A stretch of 64,000 nucleotides of DNA from Sordaria brevicollis. Taxonomy: Eukaryota; Ascomycota; Sordariomycetes; Sordariales; Sordariaceae. The stretch is taken from contig JAUTDP010000004.1 of NCBI GenBank assembly GCA_033439795.1, positions 682,001-746,000 on the forward strand, written 5' to 3'. Under the pieces are notes generated by a model that was not told the origin of the DNA, made no database searches, and saw nothing but the letters and a program-made list of their open reading frames with translations. Each line of letters opens with the position of its first letter. The stretch's first letter is position 1. The translations under genes were made by a program, and so were the position numbers. Below, in pieces: positions 10,496 through 20,800 of this stretch.

Positions 10496-12396
10496 ATGTT
10501 TCGTTCAGCCAGTGGTCCAGCTGGACTCAGTATCAACACGGGTACTGCCAATCTGTTGTATGTCACTGTCCTCTCCTCGTTGTCATCTCATTGTTTACAT
10601 TCACTGATTGATACTTGACAAACAGTGGAAGCACGCCCGCACAGTCCACATCCACCGGCACCGGGTTTGGCACGGCAACCACACAACAAAACACGGGATC
10701 CTTGTTTGGAGGTGGTGGAGGAGCACAGGCACAACAACCCACTTCTGGAGGTTTGTTTGGAGGAGGAGCAATTCAGCAACAACAACAACCACAACCACAG
10801 CAGACTGGAGGATTATTCGGTCAACCCGCCCAACAACAACAGTCGAGTGTATTCGGACAACCACAACAGCAGCAGCAGCAGACGACCAGCGTATTCGGGC
10901 AGCCACCTCAGCAACAGCAACCGCAGACAGGAGGAGGAGTCTTTGGTCAACCGGCGCAGCAACAACAACAATCACAAAACCCAATGTCTCTCTTTGGAGG
11001 AGGAGGAACCACAACGGCAACCCCCGCCGCGACGGGTGGTGGTGGATTGTTTGGTGGTGGCGGCGCGGCGACGACTACACAACCGACGACATCGACAGGT
11101 ACGGGCTTGTTTGGAACTGCCACGGCGCAACCAGCCCAACAGACGGGAACCACCACAGGCTCCTCGCTCTTTGGCGGCGGCGCTCAACAAAACACCGGTA
11201 CCACGGGCACGAGCCTGTTCGGTCAGCCTGCTCAGCAACCGCAGCAACAGACGACGTCTTCTCTTTTCGGCGGCGGCGCGACCAACACGGCCACGGGCAC
11301 TACTGGTACTTCTCTCTTTGGCACCGCTAAGCCAGCTACGACAACCGGTACTAGTCTTTTGTACGTCGCCTCAATATCCTCCTCCCCTCCCCTGCCCTCT
11401 ATCACCATGTTCATGACCATGTACTAACAGACTGTTTACAGCGGCACCGCCCAACCCACAACCACCGCCGCCCAACCTGCCACCGGCGGCCTCTCCCTCT
11501 CCCTAGGCCAAGGCAACGCTCCCACCACCACCTCCGCCACCCAGAACACCTCCAAAATCGACCTCCCCTCCCTCCGCTCCACCACGCGCTTCTCCGACCT
11601 CACCGACTCCCTCCAGCAACAACTAACCACCATCGACGAGTCCCTGCAAAAATGCATCTCGGACTGCTCCGCCATCAACGCCTTCATGCCCGGCCACGCC
11701 TCGCAGCTGTCCTCCATCCCCGTCGACGTCAGCTTCGTCTCCCGCAAATCCGAAGGCGCGGCCGGCGCGCTTAACAGCGATGTGCTCGCGATCGCGAGCC
11801 TGAAGGAGGCGGTCAAGCAGGATGCCGCTAATGCGAAACTCAGTTTCAAAGCGATCGACCAGTTGAGATTGCCGGGGGGGTATTGGCAGGCTGGTCTTTG
11901 GAACACCACCCCTTCCGGTGCCACCAAAGCTGGTGGCGAGGGTGGTGCTGGCGGTGGTGGTGCCGGTGGTGGTGGTGGTGCCGGTGGAAAGACAAAGAGC
12001 GGAGAGGGAAAGAACGGCCAACAAACGGAAGAGGATGCCGACGCCGAGTCGAACCAGGACCTGATTGGGTACTTTAGCAAGACTGCCGATGAGATGGACG
12101 AGATGATGAAGCGGTTTGAGAGGAATTTGGGCGAGATTGAGGTGCATTTGCATGGCGTGCAGGGGAATGTCCTTGAGCAGCTGCAGAGGGCTGCTTCTAA
12201 TGGTTCAAAGATGAATGCAGAGAAGGATACGCCTATGGGAGGAGATGGTACGGGTGTGGATCAGAGGGTTGTGGAGTTGGCGGGTGTGTTGAGGGACTTT
12301 GAGGAGTCCATCTTGAAGGTGGCGGGTGTGGTGGGAGGCGTGAAGGAGGGGATTACGGAGTTGCAGTTGAGGGATTTTATGGGGAATGGGTCTTAA
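10496..12396 (+). CDS. nup49: Nucleoporin Nup49 (FG nucleoporin of the Nsp1 complex)
   Basis: A channel nucleoporin; the family forms the Nsp1-Nup57-Nup49 complex of the nuclear pore (Nup62-Nup58-Nup54 in animals). Exons 10496-10557, 10626-11360 and 11442-12396 give 583 aa. Both introns split a Leu-Phe-Gly motif, so splicing restores LFG at each junction. The N-terminal half (about 20-270) holds some 15 FG motifs, mostly LFG, in Gln/Thr/Gly-rich spacers, the meshwork that binds transport receptors. The rest, from IDLPSLRSTTRFSDLTDSLQ, is a predicted coiled-coil domain interrupted by a Gly-rich insertion (AGGEGGAGGGG); it ends MKRFERNLGEIEVHLHGVQG and ELQLRDFMGNGS. ATG 10496 (MFRSASGPAGLSINTG) is chosen because exon 1 joins in frame. 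The Nup58/Nup49 assignment rests on the FG-then-coiled-coil layout. Confidence 0.87.
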
Positions 12397-13576
12397 ATGG
12401 ACGGGCTTCCTTGGAAGTTGGTGAACGAGAGGAAGAGTATGAGAGGTGCGATGAGGTCGGTTGCTGTTGATTGACAGCTGATGGATGGCTCTTTGTGGAC
12501 GTAAAGGAGAAAGGGTTGAAGAAGGAAAGGAGGCTGGGTGTTCGGTTTTCTGTGTACAAAAAGTAAAATCACTTGCGAAGTCAGTTTGTTTGTAGGAGGG
12601 ACGTGGTGTCAATACCCGGAGACATCATGGTATGGATTCCTTTGCCAGCAGCTGGAGATAGATTAGTCTTTGCAAAGTTTATAGCGTTTTCACCAGTTGT
12701 CTGATGATCTTGTCACTTCCTCATGCTGCTTTTGAACCATGCATGATGTTATGAAAATGCCATACTGGGCCAACAAGAGAAGAGAAGGGTGGGTAATTCA
12801 GCGAGGGTGTAGACTATTCAACGACATTGGATTCGCTATATTGTATACAAAGTATACGAGAGGCACGGCGTGTTCTTATTCTTGGCCCAAGATTGAGTCT
12901 TCAATGCTCCTTGTTCTCATCCTCTGTCAGTTTGAGAGAAGTCACCACGGATATACCAATGTGCTTAAAGTAAAAAGATTTCGGACTGATTCTCGAATCA
13001 AACTGTCTTTTAATCGCCATCCTGTCCTTTCTAACACTACTCACCAAGCTCGTTCCAACCCAAACTAAACATCAATGTTTGATTCTAGTTTCCTTCAACC
13101 CATCACACTTATTGACCAGCCCATTGATCAGTCGTCTTAAAATGTTCAGCAACCAACCCTAACTTTTCTATCGCACTTTCACGAGCCTTGTTTCTTTCAA
13201 GCACCGCTTGTTGTCAACTAAGATTGGTTAGCTATGGTACTCAACGCGCATCAGGACATTCTCGACCAACGAGACACATGCGTGTGGTATAAGAAAAAAT
13301 GGTATCATTCTTTGAGCCCACTACCAGACCATCTACGGACCTCTTATCATGGATCCAACAATGCCTTTATGCCCCAAACAAAACCGAGCCTGACATGCCA
13401 GCTACACTCTAGGCACAAGATGCCTCCTTTCTCAACACCGAGCAGTTCCAGCCACCACATACCTAGGAACCTCTCAGCTTGCTCCCGGCCGCATCTCAGC
13501 TCGTGGCCTACCTAGACCTCCGCTTCCCGCTCTTTTGCCCTCTTCCCTTTCACTTTTCCTTTCCCTAGCCATGTGA
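12397..13576. other. Intergenic region between convergent nup49 and rpc31
   Basis: This gap of about 1.2 kb must contain both 3' untranslated regions and terminators. It has normal composition; the short open frames lack motifs. No RNA gene or repeat is recognised. Confidence 0.5.
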
Positions 13577-14476
13577 CTAATAATAATCACCCCCCTCATC
13601 CCCACCCTCATCATAATCATCATCATCCTGATTTCCATCAAAGTACTGCTCCGCATTATAATCGTCCCCACTGTCCTCCTCAAAATCATCATCCTCCTCG
13701 GCAACCGGGTTCCCGTCCTCATCCTCGTTATTCTTGACCCAATCATCCTCATCATCATCCGTCAAGATACCCGGCACGTCCTCCCCATCCTCCACCTTCT
13801 TCGCCACCATATCCAGCAACTGCAGCGCTCGTTGGTAATTCGGTTCTCCCTCCTGTGGCGCGGCGCCACCACTACCAGGTTGCGGACCAAAGATATCCTC
13901 CGCCGATCTATACTCCGCCGACGACAACGCAATCGTCTTTGCTTGCGTCCCATTGACACCACCAACCTTCCTCCGCTTACTAGCCGGCCCATCAACCCCA
14001 TCCAACGTCGCATGCAACTCCCCGGGGAAAAACTCCTTCGCAAACGGCCTACTAACCAGCTCCGGCAGCGTCCTCTCCTTCTGCAGAAACTTGTGCGAGT
14101 AACTCGGCACGCCGTCCTCAAAGATATCGATCGTCGCCTTCGCACCGCTCCCAAACAAGCTTCCACTTTTCTCCACTAAATCGGAAGTAGCCCACGTTCG
14201 GGATTGCGTGTAGAGGGGGGAGTCGTGGCATTGTTCGCGGAAGGAAAGAAAAAAAGAAACTTGGCGGTCGTCTTTTTTTGTGAGGAGGGGCGGTTTCGGG
14301 ATGTTGTTGTAGGGGGGAAAGAGTTCGGAGGGTTTGCCGTCGAGAGCGATGGTTGGGTCCATTTGCCAGGGGACGGAGTTGGCGGCTACGGCGCGACGAC
14401 CGCCGCGGCCTCCACCGAAGCCTCCGCCTCCACCGCGACCGCCGCCGCGGCCGCCGCGTCCTCCTCGGGCTGACAT
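13577..14476 (-). CDS. rpc31: DNA-directed RNA polymerase III subunit Rpc31 (RPC7 family)
   Basis: Rpc31 belongs to the Rpc82/Rpc34/Rpc31 subcomplex of RNA polymerase III, which acts in initiation at tRNA and 5S genes. The single-exon frame encodes 299 aa from ATG 14476-14474. It starts with a Gly/Arg-rich segment (RGGRGGRGGGRGGGG), followed by the conserved GKPSELFPPYNNIPKP..FFLSFREQCHDSPLYT block (about 45-90), a KRRK basic cluster near 167, and the typical acidic C-terminus with DDYNAEQYFDGNQDDDD. The acidic tail and the DYNAEQYFD motif are characteristic of the family. The Gly/Arg-rich start is common in filamentous fungi. It diverges from the hsm3-like gene across 664 bp. Confidence 0.85.
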   Translation of the reverse strand: MSARGGRGGRGGGRGGGGGFGGGRGGRRAVAANSVPWQMDPTIALDGKPSELFPPYNNIPKPPLLTKKDDRQVSFFLSFREQCHDSPLYTQSRTWATSDLVEKSGSLFGSGAKATIDIFEDGVPSYSHKFLQKERTLPELVSRPFAKEFFPGELHATLDGVDGPASKRRKVGGVNGTQAKTIALSSAEYRSAEDIFGPQPGSGGAAPQEGEPNYQRALQLLDMVAKKVEDGEDVPGILTDDDEDDWVKNNEDEDGNPVAEEDDDFEEDSGDDYNAEQYFDGNQDDDDYDEGGDEGGDYY

Positions 14477-15141
14477 TGTGTTGTGTAGATGGTTGTGGGT
14501 GTGGTTGTGGTTGTGGTTATGTGGACGGTCTCAACACCGTCGTGGGAGAGATTTCGATCGATCGATTCGAGACAATTGGTTGCTTTCGAGAATGAATGGT
14601 CTGTCGAGCGTTCTAATCCTGTCTCGTAGGATATATCATCGATGTATGTTTCGGGAAATGGTGATGTGATGGCGGAGTCGTAAAAAGTATGAAGAAGCAA
14701 AAGAATGTCTCCTCCAAAAAGTGACGGACCAAACCTCAAATTCCCAAAATCGATAACGGGAAACGCGAATTAAACTGGAGTCACTTTTTTGCCCGGCCCC
14801 ACTCATCTTCCAGCGGGAGCAGGGGTTCATTCGTTACGCTAAACCTGATCAGGGCAGAAGCTCAGGTCTTGGCGCTCTACCCCACCGTCCCGTTGACTCC
14901 ACCGGCAGCTTTCCCCAACGCTGGGCGCTGCTGCCCGCCGCTGATCACTGAAGCCCCTCTGCTGCCTTCGCTGACTTTCTACTGAACACTGACAACCAAC
15001 TGTTTGCCTTCATCACCAGACTTGCCGTCCCCGACTTCCACACGACATTCTCAACCTCTCGACGACAAGCTACGATATACCCGCGAAAGTGACGAACGTC
15101 GAAACAAGAACAGAAAAAGAATAGCAAAGACAGCAAGCACC
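14477..15141. promoter_or_regulatory. Divergent promoter region between rpc31 and the hsm3-like gene
   Basis: A gap of about 665 bp holds both promoters and leaders. There is a (GTGGTT)-like run at about 14,495-14,520 close to the rpc31 start. No defined element is recognised. Confidence 0.5.
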
Positions 15142-16662
15142 ATGGCCAACGACATCCCCATCACAGGTCTCGATGACCTCGTGGCGCACATGGACGCTCT
15201 CATCAACGACCCGTCCACGCCGCTCAACGCCAAACTGTTTGATGACCTCGAGTTGCAGTTGACCGGTACGCTTCCTTTCCTCGTCTCTTTCTCGTTTCTA
15301 TACCTATCTTTACATATCCCCCCTCGTCCTCGTGCCTCTCTCAACTTCTCCGCAACCTGCCTCTTCGGAGTCACCCCTTCCTTCCTCCTCCGTTCCCCCT
15401 CCTCCTCGACCTCCAGTCCAACCATTCATTCCGACAAAGAGGTCCATACTAACGCTTTCTTACAAATAAAAGACTCCAACACCCCACCCCTCCTCACCAC
15501 CCTCCTCCCCCGCCTCGTCCAAATCCTGCACACCACCCCCTCCGACCCAACAACCCCCGCCTCTCTAACCACCAAACTCCTCCGCCCTCTTTCCTTCTCG
15601 CAAATCCTCTCCCTCGCCCCGCCCGAATCCCTCATCCAAGCTCTCGAATCACCCTTCCCTGCTGCGAACATCCTGGCAATGACGATATTACACAAAGCCC
15701 GTGCCTCCCCAGCAGAGGTGGCCCAACTAGCAGAGATGAAAGAGCTGGTCAAGGCTTTGGTACGAATATGGCTGGGCTCAGCGGAGGTTGGTGTGGGCGA
15801 GAAGGGCGGTCGAGTCATTGGCGACTTGCTAGATATAGACTGCGAGCAAGAGCCACCTGCCCGACCACCACGAACGACCGGTCATCCGTTAGACGCCGGG
15901 ATGCCAACCTGGCACGACATGGTTCTCCGGAAAGAGCACGGTTCTGGGGCTCTCTGGCGGCGGTTGTTCGCTGACGACGAGGTCTACGGGCTGGTACTGG
16001 ACCTACTAGCGGGACGGCACCAAGATACAGACGCTGCTAGTGGAGAAGACGCGCACGAACGGAAACAGAAGGAACGACAACTTACCCTTGCTCAAGGGAG
16101 GATACTGCGCATTCTACCGCGCCTGGCGGCGTTGGATCTGGAAAAGTTAGTCCGCAGCGAGACGCTGGCGCCTATACCAACCTACTACGCCACCACAGCC
16201 GCAACGACCGGGGCTTCCACCACCAACAGCACGCCACGAGCGAACGGCACGAGCAGCAGTAGTCGCCCAAACCAAAACGGCGGCGATATCTTGATGATGA
16301 ACGGAGTTGAAGAAGAGCAGCAACCGCAGATGCCACTACCCGCCCCTCCCAAGCCAGGGCAGGGGCTACTACACTTTGCTGCGCTAAGGATGGTAGACAG
16401 GAATGATATGCTGATGCATTTATCACTAATCGACTTTTTTGAGGCGTTCGTCGGGTTGATGCGCGTCACTCCCCACTCGGAGTTCAAAGTCGAGACGGTG
16501 AAGGAAGTGCTAAGGGAGGCGGTGGCGGGGGATAAGTTGTTGAGGGAAAGTTTGGAAGGACTGCCGGAGAGGACGGTGGATGAGGAGAGGGAGGGGTTGA
16601 GGGGGTGGTTGGGTGAAGTGCTCCCACTAGTTGGTGAAGAGAGGGAGGTGGTCATGCGGTAA
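15142..16662 (+). CDS. hsm3: Hsm3-like 26S proteasome assembly chaperone
   Basis: The family (yeast Hsm3, human S5b/PSMD5) is an ARM/HEAT-type chaperone that binds the Rpt base ATPases during assembly of the proteasome regulatory particle; yeast Hsm3 was first named for a mismatch-repair phenotype. Exons 15142-15265 and 15473-16662 give 437 aa; the 207-nt intron has a TACTAAC branch point at about 15,446. The sequence is helical, with MANDIPITGLDDLVAHMDAL at the start, SPFPAANILAMTILHKA mid-way, and IDFFEAFVGLMRVTPHSEFK near the C-terminus, plus a low-complexity Thr/Ser/Asn linker (about 330-365). The intron is a multiple of three without an in-frame stop, so retention would add 69 residues. 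The assignment rests on general resemblance rather than a catalytic motif, so it is less certain than its neighbours. Confidence 0.68.
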   Translation: MANDIPITGLDDLVAHMDALINDPSTPLNAKLFDDLELQLTGTLPFLVSFSFLYLSLHIPPRPRASLNFSATCLFGVTPSFLLRSPSSSTSSPTIHSDKEVHTNAFLQIKDSNTPPLLTTLLPRLVQILHTTPSDPTTPASLTTKLLRPLSFSQILSLAPPESLIQALESPFPAANILAMTILHKARASPAEVAQLAEMKELVKALVRIWLGSAEVGVGEKGGRVIGDLLDIDCEQEPPARPPRTTGHPLDAGMPTWHDMVLRKEHGSGALWRRLFADDEVYGLVLDLLAGRHQDTDAASGEDAHERKQKERQLTLAQGRILRILPRLAALDLEKLVRSETLAPIPTYYATTAATTGASTTNSTPRANGTSSSSRPNQNGGDILMMNGVEEEQQPQMPLPAPPKPGQGLLHFAALRMVDRNDMLMHLSLIDFFEAFVGLMRVTPHSEFKVETVKEVLREAVAGDKLLRESLEGLPERTVDEEREGLRGWLGEVLPLVGEEREVVMR

Positions 16663-17877
16663 AGAAAACCAAAGGGGGAGGGAAGGTTTAGTTGTGACGA
16701 GCCTGGTTTCGGGAAAAGGCTAGTGCCAGAGGCTGATGATGATGACAATGGAGTGGTAATGGACTGGGTCATAGGAAAAGACAAAGGAAGCATGGTGTTA
16801 GGTTGGTGTTGAAAGCTATTGATGAGCAGTGCGTTAGGGAGCATAATGAATGGATATGATGAATGATCAAGACTTGATTCCGAGCTTTCGCACGAAATGG
16901 CACACATATTCTCACAAGAGGCGTGCCACAGTACGCATCAGGTCATTTGCTACATCCCGTCTTCATTACCAGCGTTACTTGTCGCCTGTAGAAGAACATC
17001 AAGATGATGGTGACCTTGGAAGAGACATCAAACGCTAGCATACCTACCTAGCAAAAAGATTTGAGTTGTGAATGAATATACCTGTAGAAGACAATGATAA
17101 GTGAAGTTGGAAAAGGCGTCATCGTCAATCCAGAGTCACTCCGGATCTAAGCTCAGTTCCTTGTTTTTCGTCTTCAAATCGTTGAACTTCAGTAATCTTT
17201 ACTTTTCATCCGTTGGTAAAAAAAAGAGCTTCCTCCTCGCCGGCTCATCAACATATGCTAGAAGTGTCGAAGGGTACCATAGACAAAACACAAACGAAAC
17301 GACGGTCCAGTTCCAAAAACCATTCCAGGAAAGTATGGTTGGAATCATGGAATGACTAGGTAGACACATCAGTTCCTCCCACCAAGCGGCTTCTTTCGAT
17401 TAATCTTGTTTTTTTTTAGTAATACAGCGTAGGAAGTGACCTCGCTGTTCCCAGTGCCATGAACAAGAAGATGATTTTCAGAAAGTTCGGATGATGAACT
17501 ACTCCTTCCGCATGCTAGGTTATGACGACCCCTTTTCCCAAACTCTTCGAGAAGCAAGCGAATATAATATGTGTTGGCAAACCTCTGTAAAATACCCGAA
17601 AATAATAAGGCACCGGTGAACCAAGATGTCCTAATAGCCGCGTAATCCTTTTTATCCCAAAAATGTCAACCGGTATATATCGGTTTTAACAAAAAAAAGA
17701 TCTACAAGAACTGAACTGAACTTGGCTCCTGTTGCTTGTACTACTAAAGACATAAATAACCCCCCCTGTTTATGACTGGTTCTTCACCCAGCTGTCTAAC
17801 CCATCCTATCCCATTACTATCATCTACTATTCCCATGGTATCTCTTCCCTTCCCATTGCTTTACCCTAGTAACATCA
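16663..17877. other. Intergenic region between convergent hsm3 and sec7
   Basis: About 1.2 kb holding both 3' untranslated regions. It has normal to slightly AT-rich composition with several A and T homopolymers (for example 17,408-17,417). No gene, RNA or repeat is recognised. Confidence 0.5.
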
Positions 17878-20800
17878 TCATTCATCCCCCTCCTCCCCCT
17901 CCCTCTCCTCCCTCTCCTCCCGCATCGTCTCAACAGTCATCACACTCAACACGCTCTCTCTCCTATCATGTCCTGCGTACCCCCCATTAACACTCAACCC
18001 CCCCTCCGTTCCCGATCTCTTCCTACTATACCCGCCCGAGGCCGTAGCAAGCCCTTCAATACCCAACCCCACCTCCCCGACCCTCCTCAAAACCGCCAAC
18101 AAAGCCTGTCTAAGTTCCCTCTCCCCCTGTCCCAGCTCCTTACCCAGCAACTCGATAACCACCGGATACAACTCCGGCAAATGCTTCCTAAAATCCTCCT
18201 CAGAAAATCCTCTCTCGCCCTTACTCTCCCCCCTCCCATCCCCCTTATCATTATTGGTAGTAGCAGAGCTAGCGGTGCTCACCACACTCGCACTGCTCGC
18301 ACCACCCCCACCAGCAAACCCATTCAACACCTCCACCACCACCGGCCTCCAAGCCGCCACATTCCGCGCCTGACTCTCCTCCTCCAGGCCCACATACCCG
18401 CCCACGATATCCAAACACAGCGGCACCAAAGCCCTTTCCACATCCCTTTTGCTCGCCCTCCTGTCTTCCGAGCTGGTGTCGCTGAACATCCTAAACAGGA
18501 TATTCACATACACGGCGGCGGATCCGGATTCCTGCTTGAGTAAGTTGGGGGGTTGTTTCATGAAGCCTTCCCTCCAGAGACGCATGCGGAGGTCTTTATC
18601 GGCGTTGAACTTCTTGGCGAAGAGGTAGGACCGTTTGAGCAGGGACATGAGGCGGAGAAGAAGGGGGGAGGGGATGTGGGAGTAGACCGAGTCGTTGGAG
18701 AAGAGCTCTTGGACGGTTTCGATCATGAGGAGCTGCAGGACGCAGCGCGAGATGATGCGGTTGAAGAAGCGTCTGCGGGCGGCGGTCACGACGGGCGGTT
18801 GGGGTTGGAGGGTTGTGGTTGGTTTGAATTCTTCGAGAGGGGAAGAAGAAGAGGGGTTGGGTGGGTGGGAGGATAGAGCGGTGGAGGCGGTGAGGCGGTT
18901 GTGAACGGAGGAGTGGGAGTCTTCTTCTCCGTTGGTGCCGTTGGGGTGGGAGGGTTGGTGGTGGATGGAGGAGGTTTCGGATGCGGCGTCGTCACCGTTG
19001 ATTTTGAGCGAGCGGGTGTCGGCGTCGACGCCATCTGCGGAAGGGCTCAGCTGGCTGCTGTAGTCGAGACCGTTGGAGGATGACAACGACGGAGTTGAAA
19101 TGGTGGCTGCCTTGAACAGCTGATGAGCAGTAGTCTTGTCGAATAGTTCGCAAAAGGTGTCGACAATCTTTTGCCAGTGCTCATGAGTAAACTTCTCCAC
19201 GTTCTGAAGAATGAGCGTCTGCAGACAGTTGCTACCAATACGAGCAATGGTGTCGTTCTCCTGCAAGATGCAGAGCGCCAACAACTCCAAAAACCTATCC
19301 AACATATACTCCAATGGGTTGAAGTAGTGCGTGAACAGGGTAATCATGTTACGCAAAGCCTGAATCATGGTGGTGGACAACCATACCGACAACTCCTCGT
19401 GACTCAAAGCGTTGGACATCTCCGGCTTAGATCTCAACACCATGAAAATGGGATACAACTGCTGTCTCCACAAAATATCCCAGAACCCAAGTGGGAAGGT
19501 GGCTCCGTACTTGAGCAGGGCATCGAAGAAGTAGTTGAGCGCGTTCGACCTAACCTCAAGATCCTCACCAGTCATGAGAACATCATGGAAGGCAAACAAC
19601 ACCGGGAACCAGAACCCTTCCTCCACCGAAGTGCCAGTCTGTTGACCAGACGGCTTGGTAGCAGCGTTGAGTGCCATCTCGGGAGTCACAGAATCCGAGT
19701 TCTGCTTATGCGACAACGGGCATTCCGGAGTCTTGAGCATCTTGGGAATGATACTCTTCAACGTCTCCATTGCCTGCAGACTCTTCTTCTGGAACTTCAT
19801 GTTCTTGGAGAACTCCGTCAGGCAGACGATCAGATCTGTGAATGCGCCCTGGGTGATGACCACGCCGAACCGTGTCTTGTACACGTGTAACACGTTCTCA
19901 TAAGCCAGGTTGACAATGCTCTCATACTGATCCTTGGCGGCCACGGTAAAGACGCCAAACATGGTCCTCCAGCCGGAACGAATCTTGTCGCCCTTGGCCT
20001 GGATCATCTGGATCAGACACCTCAAGATCATATCCTTGACCGTGATGTTGTTCGAGTTGGACATGACGTGCTCAAACGGCTTGAGGAAATCCTTCTGGAA
20101 CTTGAAACCGGCCAACTCCTCAATCTCCATGAAGCGCATGGACAACTGACGCAGCGAGTCAAGAGCAAAGAACACGATGGCGGCGTTGACGTGGCAGCCG
20201 ACGCGGTTGAAATGTTCACCAAGGACATCCCAAATGTTGGTCCACTCGAACCTTACACGCGTCATGTTGTAGTAGGAAATCTCGACAATCTTCTGCAGAC
20301 TGTAGGTGCGCGGCGAGTCGTTTGATCCAGACACCTTGATTTCATCCCAGCTGACTTCGGTCAGGGCACGGGCAAAGTGCACAATGGCCTCGCCGCTGAG
20401 GTGAGCGGTGTTGGTGAAGATGCGGTCGACGCTCTTGATGACTTCGTCGGAACGACTCTCGAGGGCAATCTCCATAGAGACACCTTGAGGGCCAGTGTTG
20501 GATCGTGGACGGTGTCGCTTGGCGGCCATGGACTTGCGGGAGTCAGTGGAATCGCTTCTTGGCGGAGGTACAAAGCGAGCCTTGGACACATCGGGCACGG
20601 CACTCTCGTCGACACCACCAGAGATAAGCTGGAGACGATCAAGTTGGCTGATGCACAGAAGAACATCCTTCCACGACTCCTTGAGGAGGTTACCCTCTGT
20701 CTGACCAAGCTCCAGAATCACCTTTAGAGCCTCGACGTTCTTGGCCTGGATCTCTTGGGGGTTATTGAGGTTGGCCGTGTTCTTGAGCGCTGATATGAAG

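Noticed and set aside
15051..16907. Minus-strand ORFs opposite the hsm3-like gene
   Set aside because: No domains; the plus frame splices cleanly and has family resemblance.
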